Positions 39,965 through 49,815 of a stretch of DNA of 64,000 nucleotides are shown in pieces. The DNA comes from Natronobacterium gregoryi SP2 (lineage in GTDB: Archaea > Halobacteriota > Halobacteria > Halobacteriales > Natrialbaceae). The notes beneath the pieces were generated by a model. It ran no database searches. It was not told where the DNA came from and worked only from the letters and a program-made list of their open reading frames with translations. The DNA is taken from NCBI RefSeq assembly GCF_000230715.2, contig NC_019792.1, positions 3,100,001-3,164,000 on the forward strand, written 5' to 3'. Numbering within the stretch: position 1 is the stretch's first letter; every line of letters starts with the position of its first letter. Both the position numbers and the translations under genes were made by a program.

Positions 39965-41866
39965 CTACTGGTCGCGCTGTGAGACGGCGTCCGTTTCGAG
40001 CAGCGCCTCGAGTTCCGTCACGCTCGATTTCGCCGTCCGATCGGGGTTTGCGAGTACGCGCACCGGTTCCTCGCCGACTGGGACGAACTCGAGGTTGAGA
40101 CGGTCGGCCGTTTCGGCCAGTCCGAGTGCAGCGTCGGCATCGCCTGCGGCGACCTTTCTGGCAGGGCTCTCGTGAGCACGCAGCGCGAGGTCGAAGCCGT
40201 CGATGGCCTCGACGATGTCGTGTCGGTCCGTGCCGCGGTCGTCTGCCAGGTCGGTGATGGCTTTGCCGAGGCTCGTCCGCAGCCCAGAGTCGGTCGTTCG
40301 GTTGATGAAGCGGAGGTCCTGATCCACGAGAGCTGTGATCCCCTCGATCTCTGCTGGGTTGCCGGGACGGACGATCAGTCCCCACTCGCGGTTCCACCGG
40401 CCGAGTTCGACGGCGTTGGCGTCAGCCTCGTCTTCGTCCGCTGTGGCCACTGTGACGTTTCCGACTGTCGGTCCGGCGACGACGGCGACGTCGGGGACTC
40501 CCTCACGGAGGCGGCGCAGTCCCGGCCGCGACCCTGCTGACAGGTATCGCGGGTTCTCGAGTCGATCGAGCAGTCGGTTCAGCGTCGGGTCGTCCTCGCC
40601 GACGCCGAGCAGAGACGGTGGCCGAACGTCCGGCGAGAACAGGGTGGCCGTCACGGACTCGCCGGCCTCGAGGTAGTCCGTCTCGGGAGCGACTTCGACG
40701 ACGCCGTCGGCTTCGGCGAGACTGGTCGTCGCACCGCTGCCCTTGTCGACGGGGTAGACGAGTGTCTCGCCGTCGGCGTCTTCGACCAGTCCGACGGGCA
40801 TCAGTCGCAGGCGACCCTCGCCGTACCGCTCCTGGGTGGCCATCCGTCCCTCGACGGTTGCCGCGTCCGGTGCCGGCAGGCCTGCGGCCTGCCGGATCGC
40901 CGGCGCGACGAACGTTCGAAAGATCATCATCGCCGAGACGGGGTAGCCGGGCAGGCCGACGTACGCCGAACTGGAGAGCCGACCGACGAGCACCGGTTTC
41001 CCCGGTTTGACGGCGACGCCGTGAAGCAACAGTTCGCCTCGTTCCTCGATCACTCGATAGACAACGTCGACGGCGCTGGCACTGGTCGACCCCGACGAGA
41101 GGACGAGATCACACTCTTTGGCGGCCTGTCGGAGAATTCGCTCCATCTCGTCTTGCTCGTCGTCGGCGTGCGGATAGAGGACTGGCTCGCCGCCAGCGTC
41201 TTCGACCCCCGCGGCGATCGTGTAGCTGTTGACGTCGTAGATCTCGCCGCGGTCACTGTTTAGGTCCTCGCCTGGCCGGACGAGTTCGTCGCCGGTCGAG
41301 ACGATGCCGACGGTCGGTCGTTTACGGACCGGCACCTCGTCGATGCCGAGTGCAGACAACAGGCCGATATCTCGAGGTGTCACTCGTGTTCCGGGCCCCA
41401 GCGCACGTTCGCCTGCAGCGACGTCAGCGCCAGCGAACATGACGTTGTCTCCCGGCGCGACGGAGGTTCGTACCAGCACCGCCGAGTCGTCCGTATCCGT
41501 CCGTTCGACGGGCACCATCGCGTCCGTGCCCGGCGGCATCACGGCACCGGTCGAGATCTCGACGGCTTCGCCCGCCTCGAGGTTCACGTCCGGTTCCGCT
41601 CCAGCGTGTACCTCGCCCACGATCTCCAGGCGAGCGGGGTCTGCCTCGTCGGCTCCGAACGTGTCCCGCGCCCGAAGCGCGTAGCCGTCGAGGCTCGCAC
41701 GGTCGAACCCTGGCACGTCCAGTTCGGCGTCGAGACGTGCGGCCAGCACGCGGCCGCGGGCGTCCTCGAGCGATACTCGTTCGACGCCCCCCTCGAGCGA
41801 CAGCGACGCGATCGCCTCGCGTGCTTCCTCGGGAGATGCGAGGTCGCGAAACTCCTTGCGTTCCAT
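39965..41866 (-). CDS. moeA: MoeA molybdopterin molybdotransferase fused to a periplasmic-binding-like domain
   Basis: The 633-residue protein has a complete MoeA domain (about 1-405). It includes DGYALRARDTFGAD, the MPT-binding-like core VGIVSTGDEL, LSSGSTSASAVDVVYRV, and VGLPGYPVSAMMIF. A PBP-like (molybdate/LysR-type) ligand-binding domain follows at about 420-633. MoeA inserts molybdate or tungstate into molybdopterin. The fused domain may bind metal oxyanion or molybdopterin. A lone MoeA is encoded at 47944, and a tungstate transporter lies between the two. Confidence 0.92.
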   Translation of the reverse strand: MERKEFRDLASPEEAREAIASLSLEGGVERVSLEDARGRVLAARLDAELDVPGFDRASLDGYALRARDTFGADEADPARLEIVGEVHAGAEPDVNLEAGEAVEISTGAVMPPGTDAMVPVERTDTDDSAVLVRTSVAPGDNVMFAGADVAAGERALGPGTRVTPRDIGLLSALGIDEVPVRKRPTVGIVSTGDELVRPGEDLNSDRGEIYDVNSYTIAAGVEDAGGEPVLYPHADDEQDEMERILRQAAKECDLVLSSGSTSASAVDVVYRVIEERGELLLHGVAVKPGKPVLVGRLSSSAYVGLPGYPVSAMMIFRTFVAPAIRQAAGLPAPDAATVEGRMATQERYGEGRLRLMPVGLVEDADGETLVYPVDKGSGATTSLAEADGVVEVAPETDYLEAGESVTATLFSPDVRPPSLLGVGEDDPTLNRLLDRLENPRYLSAGSRPGLRRLREGVPDVAVVAGPTVGNVTVATADEDEADANAVELGRWNREWGLIVRPGNPAEIEGITALVDQDLRFINRTTDSGLRTSLGKAITDLADDRGTDRHDIVEAIDGFDLALRAHESPARKVAAGDADAALGLAETADRLNLEFVPVGEEPVRVLANPDRTAKSSVTELEALLETDAVSQRDQ

Positions 41867-41908
41867 GTCGGCCCTTCGGCGTCGGGGGTAAAAACATCGG
41901 GCGGTTCA

Positions 41909-41987
41909 GACGGACCGCTGTCGGTCACTTCTGCCGTGATCGTCCAGGCCAGTCCAGTGGCCGCGCTCTTGTTCGTACAGGAACCGC
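41909..41987. repeat. Palindromic repeat P13 (degenerate), abutting a stop codon
   Basis: A 79-bp diverged copy with ends GACGGACCGCTGT and TACAGGAACCGC. TCA precedes it and TCA follows; the following TCA is the stop codon (41988-41990) of the leftward lipoprotein gene. Inner pairing is partly lost, but the size, ends and flanking repeat fit. Confidence 0.62.
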
Positions 41988-42359
41988 TCAGACGATCAGT
42001 CCGACCCGGGCGTCGATCCAGCCGTCACTTACCACGTCGAGGTGGTACGTGCCACTGTTCTCGAGGGGCTCTCTGAGTTCTAGTTCGATTTCACCGCGCT
42101 CGGTCTGTTCGTAGAAGACGTCGGTGCCGTCCTCGTAATCGAGGTCGGCGTGGCCGAAGGTGCCGTGCTGGAGTTGCAGTTCGACGATCAGCTCGTTTCC
42201 TGCCTCGGCCTCGAACGTGTAGGTGTGGCTGCCCTCGACTCGTTCGTCGGCGATTTCGACGTCACCGACGGTATCGTCGAGACAGCCGGCAAGCACTCCG
42301 GCCACGACCGAACTGCCCGCCACTAACAGTCTTCGTCTCTCCATATCTGATGCTGACAT
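41988..42359 (-). CDS. Small Tat-type lipoprotein
   Basis: The 123-residue protein starts with a twin-arginine type signal (MERRRLLVAGSSVVAG) and lipobox ending in AGCLDD, so it is exported and lipid-anchored. The mature part is acidic and beta-rich (YTFEAEAGNELIVELQLQ and TYHLDVVSDGW), resembling bacterial PPC-like domains. Function is unknown. ATG 42359 is used; the actual start may be ATG 42344. It is divergent from the tungstate transporter operon. Confidence 0.75.
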   Translation of the reverse strand: MSASDMERRRLLVAGSSVVAGVLAGCLDDTVGDVEIADERVEGSHTYTFEAEAGNELIVELQLQHGTFGHADLDYEDGTDVFYEQTERGEIELELREPLENSGTYHLDVVSDGWIDARVGLIV

Positions 42360-42572
42360 TCTGAGTAAATAACGTCTCTGGCAGTGTCGACTGTTTCGGG
42401 CCCGGTCCCGGACGGACACGTCGTCGCAGCAGACGACGTGCGCTCCGGCATCGAGACAGTCTCTGCTAGCCGAAACAGTCCGGCCGCCAGTTCACCAATC
42501 GGCAGTCGACCGCGAGCCCACGACGTAACTGTCTTTGATTAATTACACCGGATATAGACTACGATATCTCTC

Positions 42573-42586
42573 AATAGTGCCCTATT
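42573..42586. promoter_or_regulatory. Inverted repeat in the promoter region of the tungstate operon
   Basis: AATAG-TGCC-CTATT is a perfect 5-bp inverted repeat in an AT-rich stretch 54-67 bases before the substrate-binding protein start. It may be an operator for the HTH/TOBE regulator encoded at the operon's end, by analogy with ModE-type control; no binding motif is confirmed. Confidence 0.38.
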
Positions 42587-42639
42587 CCAATTACAATGAT
42601 ATCCAAAGCTATTTCACTGTCGCGTTCGACGTGGTATCT

Positions 42640-43569
42640 ATGGCGATACAACGTCGTCGGTTCGTCACCGCGGTCGGCAGTGGTGCTGTCGCCGGCCTCG
42701 CCGGCTGTACGGCGCTCGGCCGCGACGACGCCGGTGACGCTAACGGACCGGAGATTAGCGGCGAAACGCTAACGCTGACCACGACGACGAGCACCTACCA
42801 CACGGGACTGCTCGACGAACTCAACGCTCCGTTTCAGGACCGGTACGGCGTCACCGTCGACACCGTCGCGCAGGGAACCGGGGCCGCCCTCGAGACCGCA
42901 CGCAACGGCGACTCGGACGTCGTGATGGTCCACGCCCGGTCGCTCGAGGACGAGTTCATAGAAGGGGGGTACGGCGTCAACCGCCGCGATCTCATGTTCA
43001 ACGACTTCGTGGTCGTCGGTGCGACGGACGATCCCGCGTCGATCGCCGGCAGCGGCGAGACGACCAGCGCGTTCGAGGGAATCGCCGAGTCGGGATCGAC
43101 GTTCGTCTCCCGTGGCGACAACTCCGGAACGCATACGAAAGAACTCGAGGTCTGGGAAGCAACAGGAGTTGCAGACGAGTTCGGGGAGTGGTACACGGAA
43201 GCCGGCCAGGGAATGGGCGAAGTGCTGGTCCAGGCGGACCAACAGGGTGCGTACACGCTCGCCGATCGGGGCACGTACCTGTCGATGCAGAGCGAACTCG
43301 ACCTCGAAATCCTCGTCGAGGGGCCGATCGAGGACGGACCGGAGATGCTGATGAATCCGTACGGTATCGTCGCCGTCAATCCCGCCGTTCACGACACCGT
43401 GAACTACGACCTCGCGATGGCCTACATCGGCTACGTCACGAGCCTCGAGGCTGAAAAGATCATCAGAAACTACACGTCCGAAGGCGAACAGTTATTCTTC
43501 CCGGAAGCCATCTCGGAAGAACCGAATTTCGAGCAGTACGTCCCCGAAGAATGGGAGCGTAACGAGTAG
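42640..43569 (+). CDS. tupA: Tungstate ABC transporter substrate-binding lipoprotein
   Basis: The 309-residue protein starts with a twin-arginine signal ([14 protein letters not shown]) and lipobox Cys23. The mature part has the TupA signatures [16 protein letters not shown] and [15 protein letters not shown], which bind the oxyanion. TupA is highly selective for tungstate over molybdate. ATG 42640 is preferred because it places the signal sequence correctly. Permease, ATPase and regulator genes follow, so this is the operon's first gene. Confidence 0.9.
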   Translation: MAIQRRRFVTAVGSGAVAGLAGCTALGRDDAGDANGPEISGETLTLTTTTSTYHTGLLDELNAPFQDRYGVTVDTVAQGTGAALETARNGDSDVVMVHARSLEDEFIEGGYGVNRRDLMFNDFVVVGATDDPASIAGSGETTSAFEGIAESGSTFVSRGDNSGTHTKELEVWEATGVADEFGEWYTEAGQGMGEVLVQADQQGAYTLADRGTYLSMQSELDLEILVEGPIEDGPEMLMNPYGIVAVNPAVHDTVNYDLAMAYIGYVTSLEAEKIIRNYTSEGEQLFFPEAISEEPNFEQYVPEEWERNE

Positions 43570-43580
43570 GTCGAGATAGC

Positions 43581-44297
43581 ATGCTGCTCGAGCCGACACT
43601 TTGGCCCGCTCTCGTCGCCGAGTTCCCGTTCGAGTGGCACTACGTCCGCAGTATCATCTACGTCTCGCTGTACGTGAGCCTCGTCGCGGTCACGTTGAGT
43701 ACGTTGTTCAGTCTCCCGGTCGCACTCCTGGTCGGATTCAAGGAGTTCCCCGGGAAGGGCCTGGTCACGTCGCTGATCAACACCGGGATGGGGTTTCCAA
43801 GCGTCGTCGTCGGCCTCGTCGTGCTGTTCGGAGTCTCGAACCAGGGGCCGCTCGGAGAACTGAATCTCGTGTTCACGCGAGAAGCGATGATCATGTCCCA
43901 GTTCGTGCTCGCGACGCCGGTCGTCACCGGCGTCAGCCTCGCGGCGGTAAGCAGCGTCGAACAGAACGTCCGCGACGCGGCGTTCGCGATGGGCGGCACC
44001 CGGGCAGACGTCGCGCTGGTGACGATCAAGGAGGCACGGTACGGCATCGCGACGGCAGTCCTCGCGGGCTTTGGCCGGGCGATCAGCGAGGTCGGCTCCG
44101 TCCTCATCGTCGGCGGCAACATCGTCGGCCCCGACGGACACTCGAAGACTCGGACCCTGACGACTGCGATCCAGCTCGAGGCACGCCAGGGTCAGTTCGA
44201 GACCGCGATGATACTCGGTGCGGTTCTGGTCGTCCTCGTGTTGGTCGTCAACGCCGTCGTGGTCAGACTCGGCAGCGGTAACGGGGGGCGATACTGA
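43581..44297 (+). CDS. tupB: Tungstate ABC transporter permease
   Basis: The 238-residue protein has about five membrane helices and the inner-membrane-transport EAA-type loop ([17 protein letters not shown]) that contacts the ATPase. It starts 11 bases after the TupA stop. The TGA stop and the next gene's ATG share a base (TGATG), showing tight coupling. It forms the membrane channel of the tungstate importer. Confidence 0.9.
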   Translation: MLLEPTLWPALVAEFPFEWHYVRSIIYVSLYVSLVAVTLSTLFSLPVALLVGFKEFPGKGLVTSLINTGMGFPSVVVGLVVLFGVSNQGPLGELNLVFTREAMIMSQFVLATPVVTGVSLAAVSSVEQNVRDAAFAMGGTRADVALVTIKEARYGIATAVLAGFGRAISEVGSVLIVGGNIVGPDGHSKTRTLTTAIQLEARQGQFETAMILGAVLVVLVLVVNAVVVRLGSGNGGRY

Positions 44298-45064
44298 TGA
44301 CACTCGAGGCGACCGACGTCTGCTACGGCTACGACGACGAGGCGGTCCTCGAGGAGGTCTCCCTGTCGGTGAATCGTGGCGAAGTGCTCGCGATCATCGG
44401 GCCGTCGGGCGTCGGGAAATCGACTCTGTTACGGCTGCTCGCGCTGTTCGATTCTCCCGATCGCGGACGAGTGACGTACGACCGCAACGAGGTCTGGACG
44501 GCACCCGAACGGCAGCGCCTCGAGTACCGCCGAAAGATCGGCATGGTGTTTCAGGAGCCGAGCCTCTTCGACGCGAGCGTTCGTCGCAACGTCACGTACG
44601 GGCTGCGCGTCAGGCAATCGTGGCGCGACCGACTCCGCCACGAAGTCGCGAGTCTGGTCGGAACGCAAAACGGGACCGGTGACGCGATCGACGCTCTCGA
44701 GACTGTCGGCCTGCGTGAGAAAGCAACCCAGGATGCAGCTTCGCTCTCGGGCGGCGAGGCTCAACGGGTGGCGTTCGCCCGCGCGCTCGCGTACGATCCC
44801 GACATCCTCTTGCTCGACGAACCGACTTCGGACCTCGATCCACGGAACACGGCTGGAATCGAAGACGCTGTCTACCGGGCTCGAAACCGGGGCATCGGCG
44901 TCGCCATCGCGACCCACGACATGCACCAGGCCGAACGCATCGCCGACCGAGTGGCCGTCCTGCTTGGCAACGACGTGATCGAAGTCGGAGACACGGAGCG
45001 GGTGTTCGAGGACCCGGCAGACGAACGCACGCAAAAATTCATCGACGGAGAACTAATCTACTGA
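44297..45064 (+). CDS. tupC: Tungstate ABC transporter ATP-binding protein
   Basis: The 255-residue protein has Walker [10 protein letters not shown], the Q-loop FQEPSLF, signature LSGGEAQ and Walker [13 protein letters not shown] followed by the switch His, all in order. The TGATG overlap on both sides couples it to TupB and to the downstream regulator. It energises import of tungstate. No TOBE domain is present at its C-terminus; that role lies in the next gene. Confidence 0.92.
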   Translation: MTLEATDVCYGYDDEAVLEEVSLSVNRGEVLAIIGPSGVGKSTLLRLLALFDSPDRGRVTYDRNEVWTAPERQRLEYRRKIGMVFQEPSLFDASVRRNVTYGLRVRQSWRDRLRHEVASLVGTQNGTGDAIDALETVGLREKATQDAASLSGGEAQRVAFARALAYDPDILLLDEPTSDLDPRNTAGIEDAVYRARNRGIGVAIATHDMHQAERIADRVAVLLGNDVIEVGDTERVFEDPADERTQKFIDGELIY

Positions 45065-45774
45065 TGTCCATCGAAAAAGGATACCGCACGACACTTTCGG
45101 TCGACGGCGTCACGATCGATCGCCGCGACGTCGAGATGCTCGAGGCGATCGACGAGTACGGATCGATGCACCGAGCAGCAGAGGAACTTGGCCGATCTTA
45201 CGCACGCCTCCAGAACCGCGTCGTCGAGATCGAAGAGGCAGTCGGCTCGATCACCGAACGCCAGCGTGGCGGAAGCGGCGGCGGTGGAACGGAACTCACC
45301 GAAACTGCCCGCGAACTTCGTCGACAGTTCGAGCGCCACGACGCCGAACTCGGTGGCGTCGCGCAGGTCATCGAGTCCGTCTTCACCGGCACCGTCGGAG
45401 AGCGAACGGGAGAACTCGCGACCGTCGACACGCCGGCCGGCCAGATCGTGGCACTCGTTCCCAAGAATGCCACGTCCGTCCAGGTGAGCGTCCGTTCCGA
45501 TGCGGTCGTGTTGACCGATCCCGGCGGGACACCCGACCCCGATCGGACCAGCCTCCGGAACAGCTTCACCGGCACCGTCACCCAGACCGTCCCCGGCGAT
45601 GCAATCGTCAGGGTGACACTCGCCCTCGAGAACGACGGGGACACAGACCGCGAGCTACAGGCGCTGGTTACACGAGCGAGCGCGAACAGTCTGAAACTCG
45701 AGCCCGGCCGGGAGGTCGTCGCCTCGTTCAAAGCGACGGCAGCACGGGCGACTCGGATCGACGACGAGTCGTAG
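45064..45774 (+). CDS. LysR/ModE-like HTH protein with TOBE domains
   Basis: The 236-residue protein has a ModE-type winged helix at the N-terminus (EAIDEYGSMHRAAEELGRSY) and two TOBE-like oxyanion-binding parts, at about 105-150 and 160-225. ModE proteins sense molybdate or tungstate and repress transport genes. Its placement as the last, translationally coupled gene of the tungstate operon points to feedback control. The candidate operator is the inverted repeat at 42573. Confidence 0.87.
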   Translation: MSIEKGYRTTLSVDGVTIDRRDVEMLEAIDEYGSMHRAAEELGRSYARLQNRVVEIEEAVGSITERQRGGSGGGGTELTETARELRRQFERHDAELGGVAQVIESVFTGTVGERTGELATVDTPAGQIVALVPKNATSVQVSVRSDAVVLTDPGGTPDPDRTSLRNSFTGTVTQTVPGDAIVRVTLALENDGDTDRELQALVTRASANSLKLEPGREVVASFKATAARATRIDDES

Positions 45775-45874
45775 TTCTCGGACAGTATTCGGGGCGGCCG
45801 AGACGAACACGCTCCGCGAGTGGTGAGCTTTCGACTCGCAGTATAGTATCGTGGTCATCGATTCGTCCGGCGGG

Positions 45875-47440
45875 CTACCGGACGTCGTCACCGTCCGTCG
45901 AGAGGTGATCGACCTGCTGGTCGAGTTCGTCGATTAGTTCGTTCAACTGGACGGTCGTCTCGACGATCTCCTCGAGTTCGCTCGAGACGCGTTGCGATCG
46001 CTCCATGGCCGAGTCGGTCATGCTCGCGATCTCTTCGGTGCTTGCGGCCTGATCGTCGGTCGCCGTCGCGACCTCTTGGATACCCGTCGCGGTCTCGTCG
46101 ATCGACTCTTCGATCTGTCTGAGATTGTCGACCGTCTCTTCGACGAGGGAGACGCCGGCCGAGATCGCCTCGTTTGCGTCTTGCAGGCCCTCTACGGTCT
46201 CCTGGGTGTCGTCCTGGATCTGCTCGATCATTCGCTCGACGTTGGTCGCCTCCGCTTTCGATTCTTCGGCGAGAGACTTGACTTCGTCCGCGACGACGGC
46301 GAACCCGTCGCCCTCTTCGCCCGCGTGGGCAGCCTCGATCGAGGCGTTGAGCGCGAGCAGGTTCGTCTGGTCGGCGAGCCCGTTGATCACGTCGATGATC
46401 TCGTCGATTCGCTGTACCCCCTCCCGGAGCTGTTCGACGTCGTCGGTGACGGCATCCGCCGACGATTCGACGTCGGCCATCCGATCGATCGCTTCGCCGG
46501 CAGTTCCCATCGTCTCGGACGCCAGACTCTTGGCTCGCTCGCTGGTTGCACTGACCTCCTCGGCGTTGGCGGCAATCTCTTCGACCGTCGCAGAGAGTCC
46601 GGAAACCTCGGTCGCGATTTCGTCCATCGAATCCGCCTGTTCGTCCGTCAAGTCGTTGATCTCGTCCGACCTGTCGGAGACGACCCTGGAACTCTCCTGG
46701 AGCTCCGCTACCGCGGACTCGACGTTCCGCGAGACCGCTTCGCGACGCTCGAGTTCGTCCTCGACCCGGTCCGTGTAGGAGTGAATGTACGTATCCATCG
46801 CGACCTGCTGGTCGAGGTTCAACACCTTGAGCACCGACGTGGTGCGTTCGACGACGTCGTCGATCGCGTCCGTCGCCGCCGACAGGGGGACGACGGGCTC
46901 GTCTTCGGACTCGGACGGCTCGGTGACGGAACCTTCGGTCGCTACGGGCACCGACGATCGGGACGCCTCCTCGAGTTGCTTTGTCGCGTCTTCGGCGATC
47001 ACCTCGAGAATCCCCTCGTAGTAGATGGAGTACATGCCGAGGAAGAGCTTCGGGCCCAGATCGAGCATGTCGTGGAGTTTCCCGATGCGCGCTCGCCTGT
47101 CGAAGTACGACTGATCGTAGGTCCCGGAGCCGAGATCGGTGAGGTAGACCCGCTGACTCTGTTTGAGCGCGCCGACGGATTTGGTCGTCGAATCGAAGAT
47201 ATCGGCTGTCTTCGCGTGTGACTGCAAGTGATCGTAAAACTCTTCGACGAGGTCGTCGGTGATTTCGTCGAACAGTGGTGCCATCGACTCCAGTCTCGTC
47301 GCGTCCGCTGAGTCGAAGCCGGTGAAGTCTTTTCGCCACTCGATTTCGTCTCGATCGATCCCGATGTCGTCGGTCAGTTGGGTTCCGTCGACCTGCTGGC
47401 GATCGTCGTCGGTTATCTTGAGCCGCGGATTGGTGCCCAT
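45875..47440 (-). CDS. hemAT: HemAT-type globin-coupled aerotaxis transducer
   Basis: The 521-residue protein lacks membrane helices. Its first 170 residues are a globin-coupled sensor domain, with the proximal histidine His123 in RIGKLHDMLDLGPKLF. An acidic linker (PSESEDEPVVPLS) leads to a standard methyl-accepting signalling domain, with NLLALNASIEAAHAGEEGDG as the tip. HemAT binds oxygen at haem and drives aerophobic or aerotactic responses through CheA. It sits inside the molybdenum/tungsten locus, transcribed leftward. Confidence 0.9.
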   Translation of the reverse strand: MGTNPRLKITDDDRQQVDGTQLTDDIGIDRDEIEWRKDFTGFDSADATRLESMAPLFDEITDDLVEEFYDHLQSHAKTADIFDSTTKSVGALKQSQRVYLTDLGSGTYDQSYFDRRARIGKLHDMLDLGPKLFLGMYSIYYEGILEVIAEDATKQLEEASRSSVPVATEGSVTEPSESEDEPVVPLSAATDAIDDVVERTTSVLKVLNLDQQVAMDTYIHSYTDRVEDELERREAVSRNVESAVAELQESSRVVSDRSDEINDLTDEQADSMDEIATEVSGLSATVEEIAANAEEVSATSERAKSLASETMGTAGEAIDRMADVESSADAVTDDVEQLREGVQRIDEIIDVINGLADQTNLLALNASIEAAHAGEEGDGFAVVADEVKSLAEESKAEATNVERMIEQIQDDTQETVEGLQDANEAISAGVSLVEETVDNLRQIEESIDETATGIQEVATATDDQAASTEEIASMTDSAMERSQRVSSELEEIVETTVQLNELIDELDQQVDHLSTDGDDVR

Positions 47441-47846
47441 TCCGGGGCACTGTTTCGATACTTCTCTTATAGATTTTTTCGCCCATTATACATCGTAGGT
47501 ATTACTGAGAGACGTTCGTAACGCGTATTTCCACGACGAATTCTCGTTTCCGGTCGCTCCGAAACCGAACGTGATCGTGGCTACTTGACTGCCCGAAACG
47601 AAAGTTACAGTCACGTCCAGCCGACCTGTAGTCGGACCGCTGTCGGTTGGTGAAAGGCTCCGAGTGCTCTCACACTCGTGAACGGCGAGGTGAACGCCAG
47701 CGTCGTGGCTCCGTTCTCAACCGGTGTGGCGACCGACGACGCAATCGCCGGCCTCAAACCGGTAATCGAGGTGTCCAAACGCCGCCTCGAGCAGCCTCTC
47801 GTGGCCGGGAACAGACTCGAGGACGCGTTTGCCGACGGACGGGTGA
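47441..47846. other. Gap with a weak coding signal
   Basis: In 47678-47846 a plus-strand frame (GTG 47678) has fair codon bias and a helical stretch LKPVIEVSKRRLEQPL, but it runs into palindrome P14 without a natural end. It may be a relic of a gene truncated by that repeat. Nothing else is visible. Confidence 0.3.
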
Positions 47847-47925
47847 GACGGTTTGCTGTCAGTCAGCTCCGGCGCGACCGCACGCCCTCCTGCAGTCGCG
47901 CCGAGAAATCGGTACAGCACTCCGG
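47847..47925. repeat. Palindromic repeat P14
   Basis: A 79-bp copy with ends GACGGTTTGCTGT and ACAGCACTCCGGA and inner stem CCGGCGCGACCGC / GCAGTCGCGCCG. It is flanked by TGA on both sides. It lies 18 bases from the stop codon of the leftward MoeA gene. Confidence 0.8.
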
Positions 47926-47943
47926 ATGAGACGATGGCCGATT

Positions 47944-49227
47944 TCAGGGGTTCACTTCCCAGTCCTGGACGGCGACTGGCTCGCCTTCGGGTATCCCCTC
48001 ACGGTCGTCGTCGACAACCACCCAGCCATCCGCGAGTGCGACGCTCGAGAGCACGCCCGACCCACTGGCTCGAGTCGGAGTTGCGGCGTACTCGGGTTCG
48101 TCGTCGACGGCGTCTCGTTCGTCGAGTTGTACCCGTGCGAACGTCCGCGTTCCGGGTTCGCTGGGGATCTTTCGCTCGAGGACCGCCCTCGTAGTTGGGT
48201 GGGGGTCGGGCGTCGTTCCTGCGAGCCAGCGCAGCGTCGGTCGGAGGAACTGGACGGCGTTGACGATACAGGCGACGGGATACCCAGGCAGAGCGAGGAC
48301 GGGTGTTTCCTCGACGATGCCGAGACAGACGGGGTGGCCGGGTTTCAGGCCGACGCCGTGGACGAGCACCTCACCGAGATCGTCGATTACCTCCGGCAGG
48401 AGGTCGCGCTCGCCGACCGAGGAACCACCGGTCGTGACGACGACGTCTTTCGTCAGATCGCGCTGGATCGCCACCCGGAGTGACTCGTGGTCGTCGGTGA
48501 CGACGTCGCGGTACGTCGCGTCCCCACCCCAGCGTTCGACCAGCCGCGAGACGGTGAGGCCGTTGGTTTCGATCACCTCGCCAGGGCCGGGATCGCTATC
48601 GACGAGTTCCTCACCAGTTGGTACGACACCGACCGTAGGACGCTCTGTGACCTCGACCTGGGCGTATCCCACCGATCGGAGGAGACCTAGATCCGACGGG
48701 CGAAGGCGGTGGCCAGCGTCGTAGAGCTGTTGGCCTGCGTCGACGTCTTCGCCGGTCGGGGCGACGTTCTCGCCTTCGGCGACGGCGTCCTCGACCTCGA
48801 GTTCGCCAGTGGCCTCGAGTTCCGAGACTCGTTCGATCATCACGACGGCGTCTGCACCGTCGGGCAGCGCGCTTCCAGTGTGGACGCGTGCTGCCGTCCC
48901 CGGATCGACGGTCGTCCCGTCGTCTTCGGCACTGCCGACCGTCCGAAGGATCTCGGGTGAGCGTTCGCTCGCCCCGAAGGTGTCCTCGGCGCGAACGGCG
49001 TAGCCATCCATCGCGGCCCGCCGGTAGTGGGGGACGTTCCGGGCCGACTCGAGGGGGGCGGCGAGGACACGCCCGTCTGCTCGGTCGAGTTCGACGCGCT
49101 CGGTCCCGGTGGCTGGCAACTCGTCTTCTGCTTGCTCGATCGCCGCTCGGAGGACCTGCCGTGCCTCGTCGATCGGCGTCCGGACCTTGAAACCGGCCTC
49201 AGTCCGCTCGCTGTCAGTTCCTTTCAT
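47944..49227 (-). CDS. moeA: Molybdopterin molybdotransferase MoeA
   Basis: The 427-residue protein is a stand-alone MoeA: MDGYAVRAEDTFGAS, HTGSALPDGADAVVMIE, VVPTGEELVDSD, VVTTGGSSVGERDLLPEV and LALPGYPVACIVNAVQFL are all present. MoeA adds molybdenum or tungsten to adenylylated molybdopterin. A second MoeA is fused to a binding domain at 39965; paralogues may divide Mo and W work. ATG 49227 is chosen since residues before it are not family-like. Confidence 0.92.
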   Translation of the reverse strand: MKGTDSERTEAGFKVRTPIDEARQVLRAAIEQAEDELPATGTERVELDRADGRVLAAPLESARNVPHYRRAAMDGYAVRAEDTFGASERSPEILRTVGSAEDDGTTVDPGTAARVHTGSALPDGADAVVMIERVSELEATGELEVEDAVAEGENVAPTGEDVDAGQQLYDAGHRLRPSDLGLLRSVGYAQVEVTERPTVGVVPTGEELVDSDPGPGEVIETNGLTVSRLVERWGGDATYRDVVTDDHESLRVAIQRDLTKDVVVTTGGSSVGERDLLPEVIDDLGEVLVHGVGLKPGHPVCLGIVEETPVLALPGYPVACIVNAVQFLRPTLRWLAGTTPDPHPTTRAVLERKIPSEPGTRTFARVQLDERDAVDDEPEYAATPTRASGSGVLSSVALADGWVVVDDDREGIPEGEPVAVQDWEVNP

Positions 49228-49344
49228 ACTCTGAACCGGGTCGGCAGGGATCAAAAGCGTACGGGACCTCGGGAGTCGAGAACACGCGTTCTGGGAGTGG
49301 CCGCTACCGCGGCCTTTTTCGTATCGGCGTTCGAACCAGTAGCT

Positions 49345-49749
49345 ATGTCCGCGCTCCGTGACGCGTTGCGGGATCTCTCCGACGACGTCTTCTTCGACTT
49401 ACTCGAGAGCGACGAAGCCTACTTGCTCGTCGTAGACGTCCCGGGAGTCACCGCCGACTCGATCGATCTCACAATCGAGGACGGCACGCTCTACGTCGAC
49501 GCCCAGCGGGAGAAAGAACTTCCCGCCGACTATCAGTACCTATCGGAGAACCGGTCGCTCTTTTTCGACGTCTCTCTCCCGGTCCCCGACGACGCAGTTG
49601 CAAGCAACGCGGAGACGACGGTCGACCGCGGCGTCCTCGAACTGACGCTTCCCAAGCAGGCACCGGACGGAAAGACGACGATCGAAGTCGTCGACAACGA
49701 GGAACGCGGCCCCGGGGACGGGGAGAGTACCGACGACGAACCGAGGTGA
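49345..49749 (+). CDS. Hsp20/alpha-crystallin family small heat-shock protein
   Basis: The 134-residue protein has the alpha-crystallin beta-sandwich (YLLVVDVPGVTADSIDLTIE and SLFFDVSLPVPDDA, then GVLELTLPK) between short arms. It holds unfolding proteins in ATP-independent fashion. ATG 49345 is preferred over the longer open frame. The acidic tail (EERGPGDGESTDDEPR) is a halophile feature. The ABC1-kinase gene begins within 70 bases downstream. Confidence 0.85.
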   Translation: MSALRDALRDLSDDVFFDLLESDEAYLLVVDVPGVTADSIDLTIEDGTLYVDAQREKELPADYQYLSENRSLFFDVSLPVPDDAVASNAETTVDRGVLELTLPKQAPDGKTTIEVVDNEERGPGDGESTDDEPR

Positions 49750-49815
49750 CCGAGACTGCCCACTCTCCGTGCGTACAAACGGTTCGTTCTCGTCGCCTGG
49801 CAGTTTCTCCCGCTG

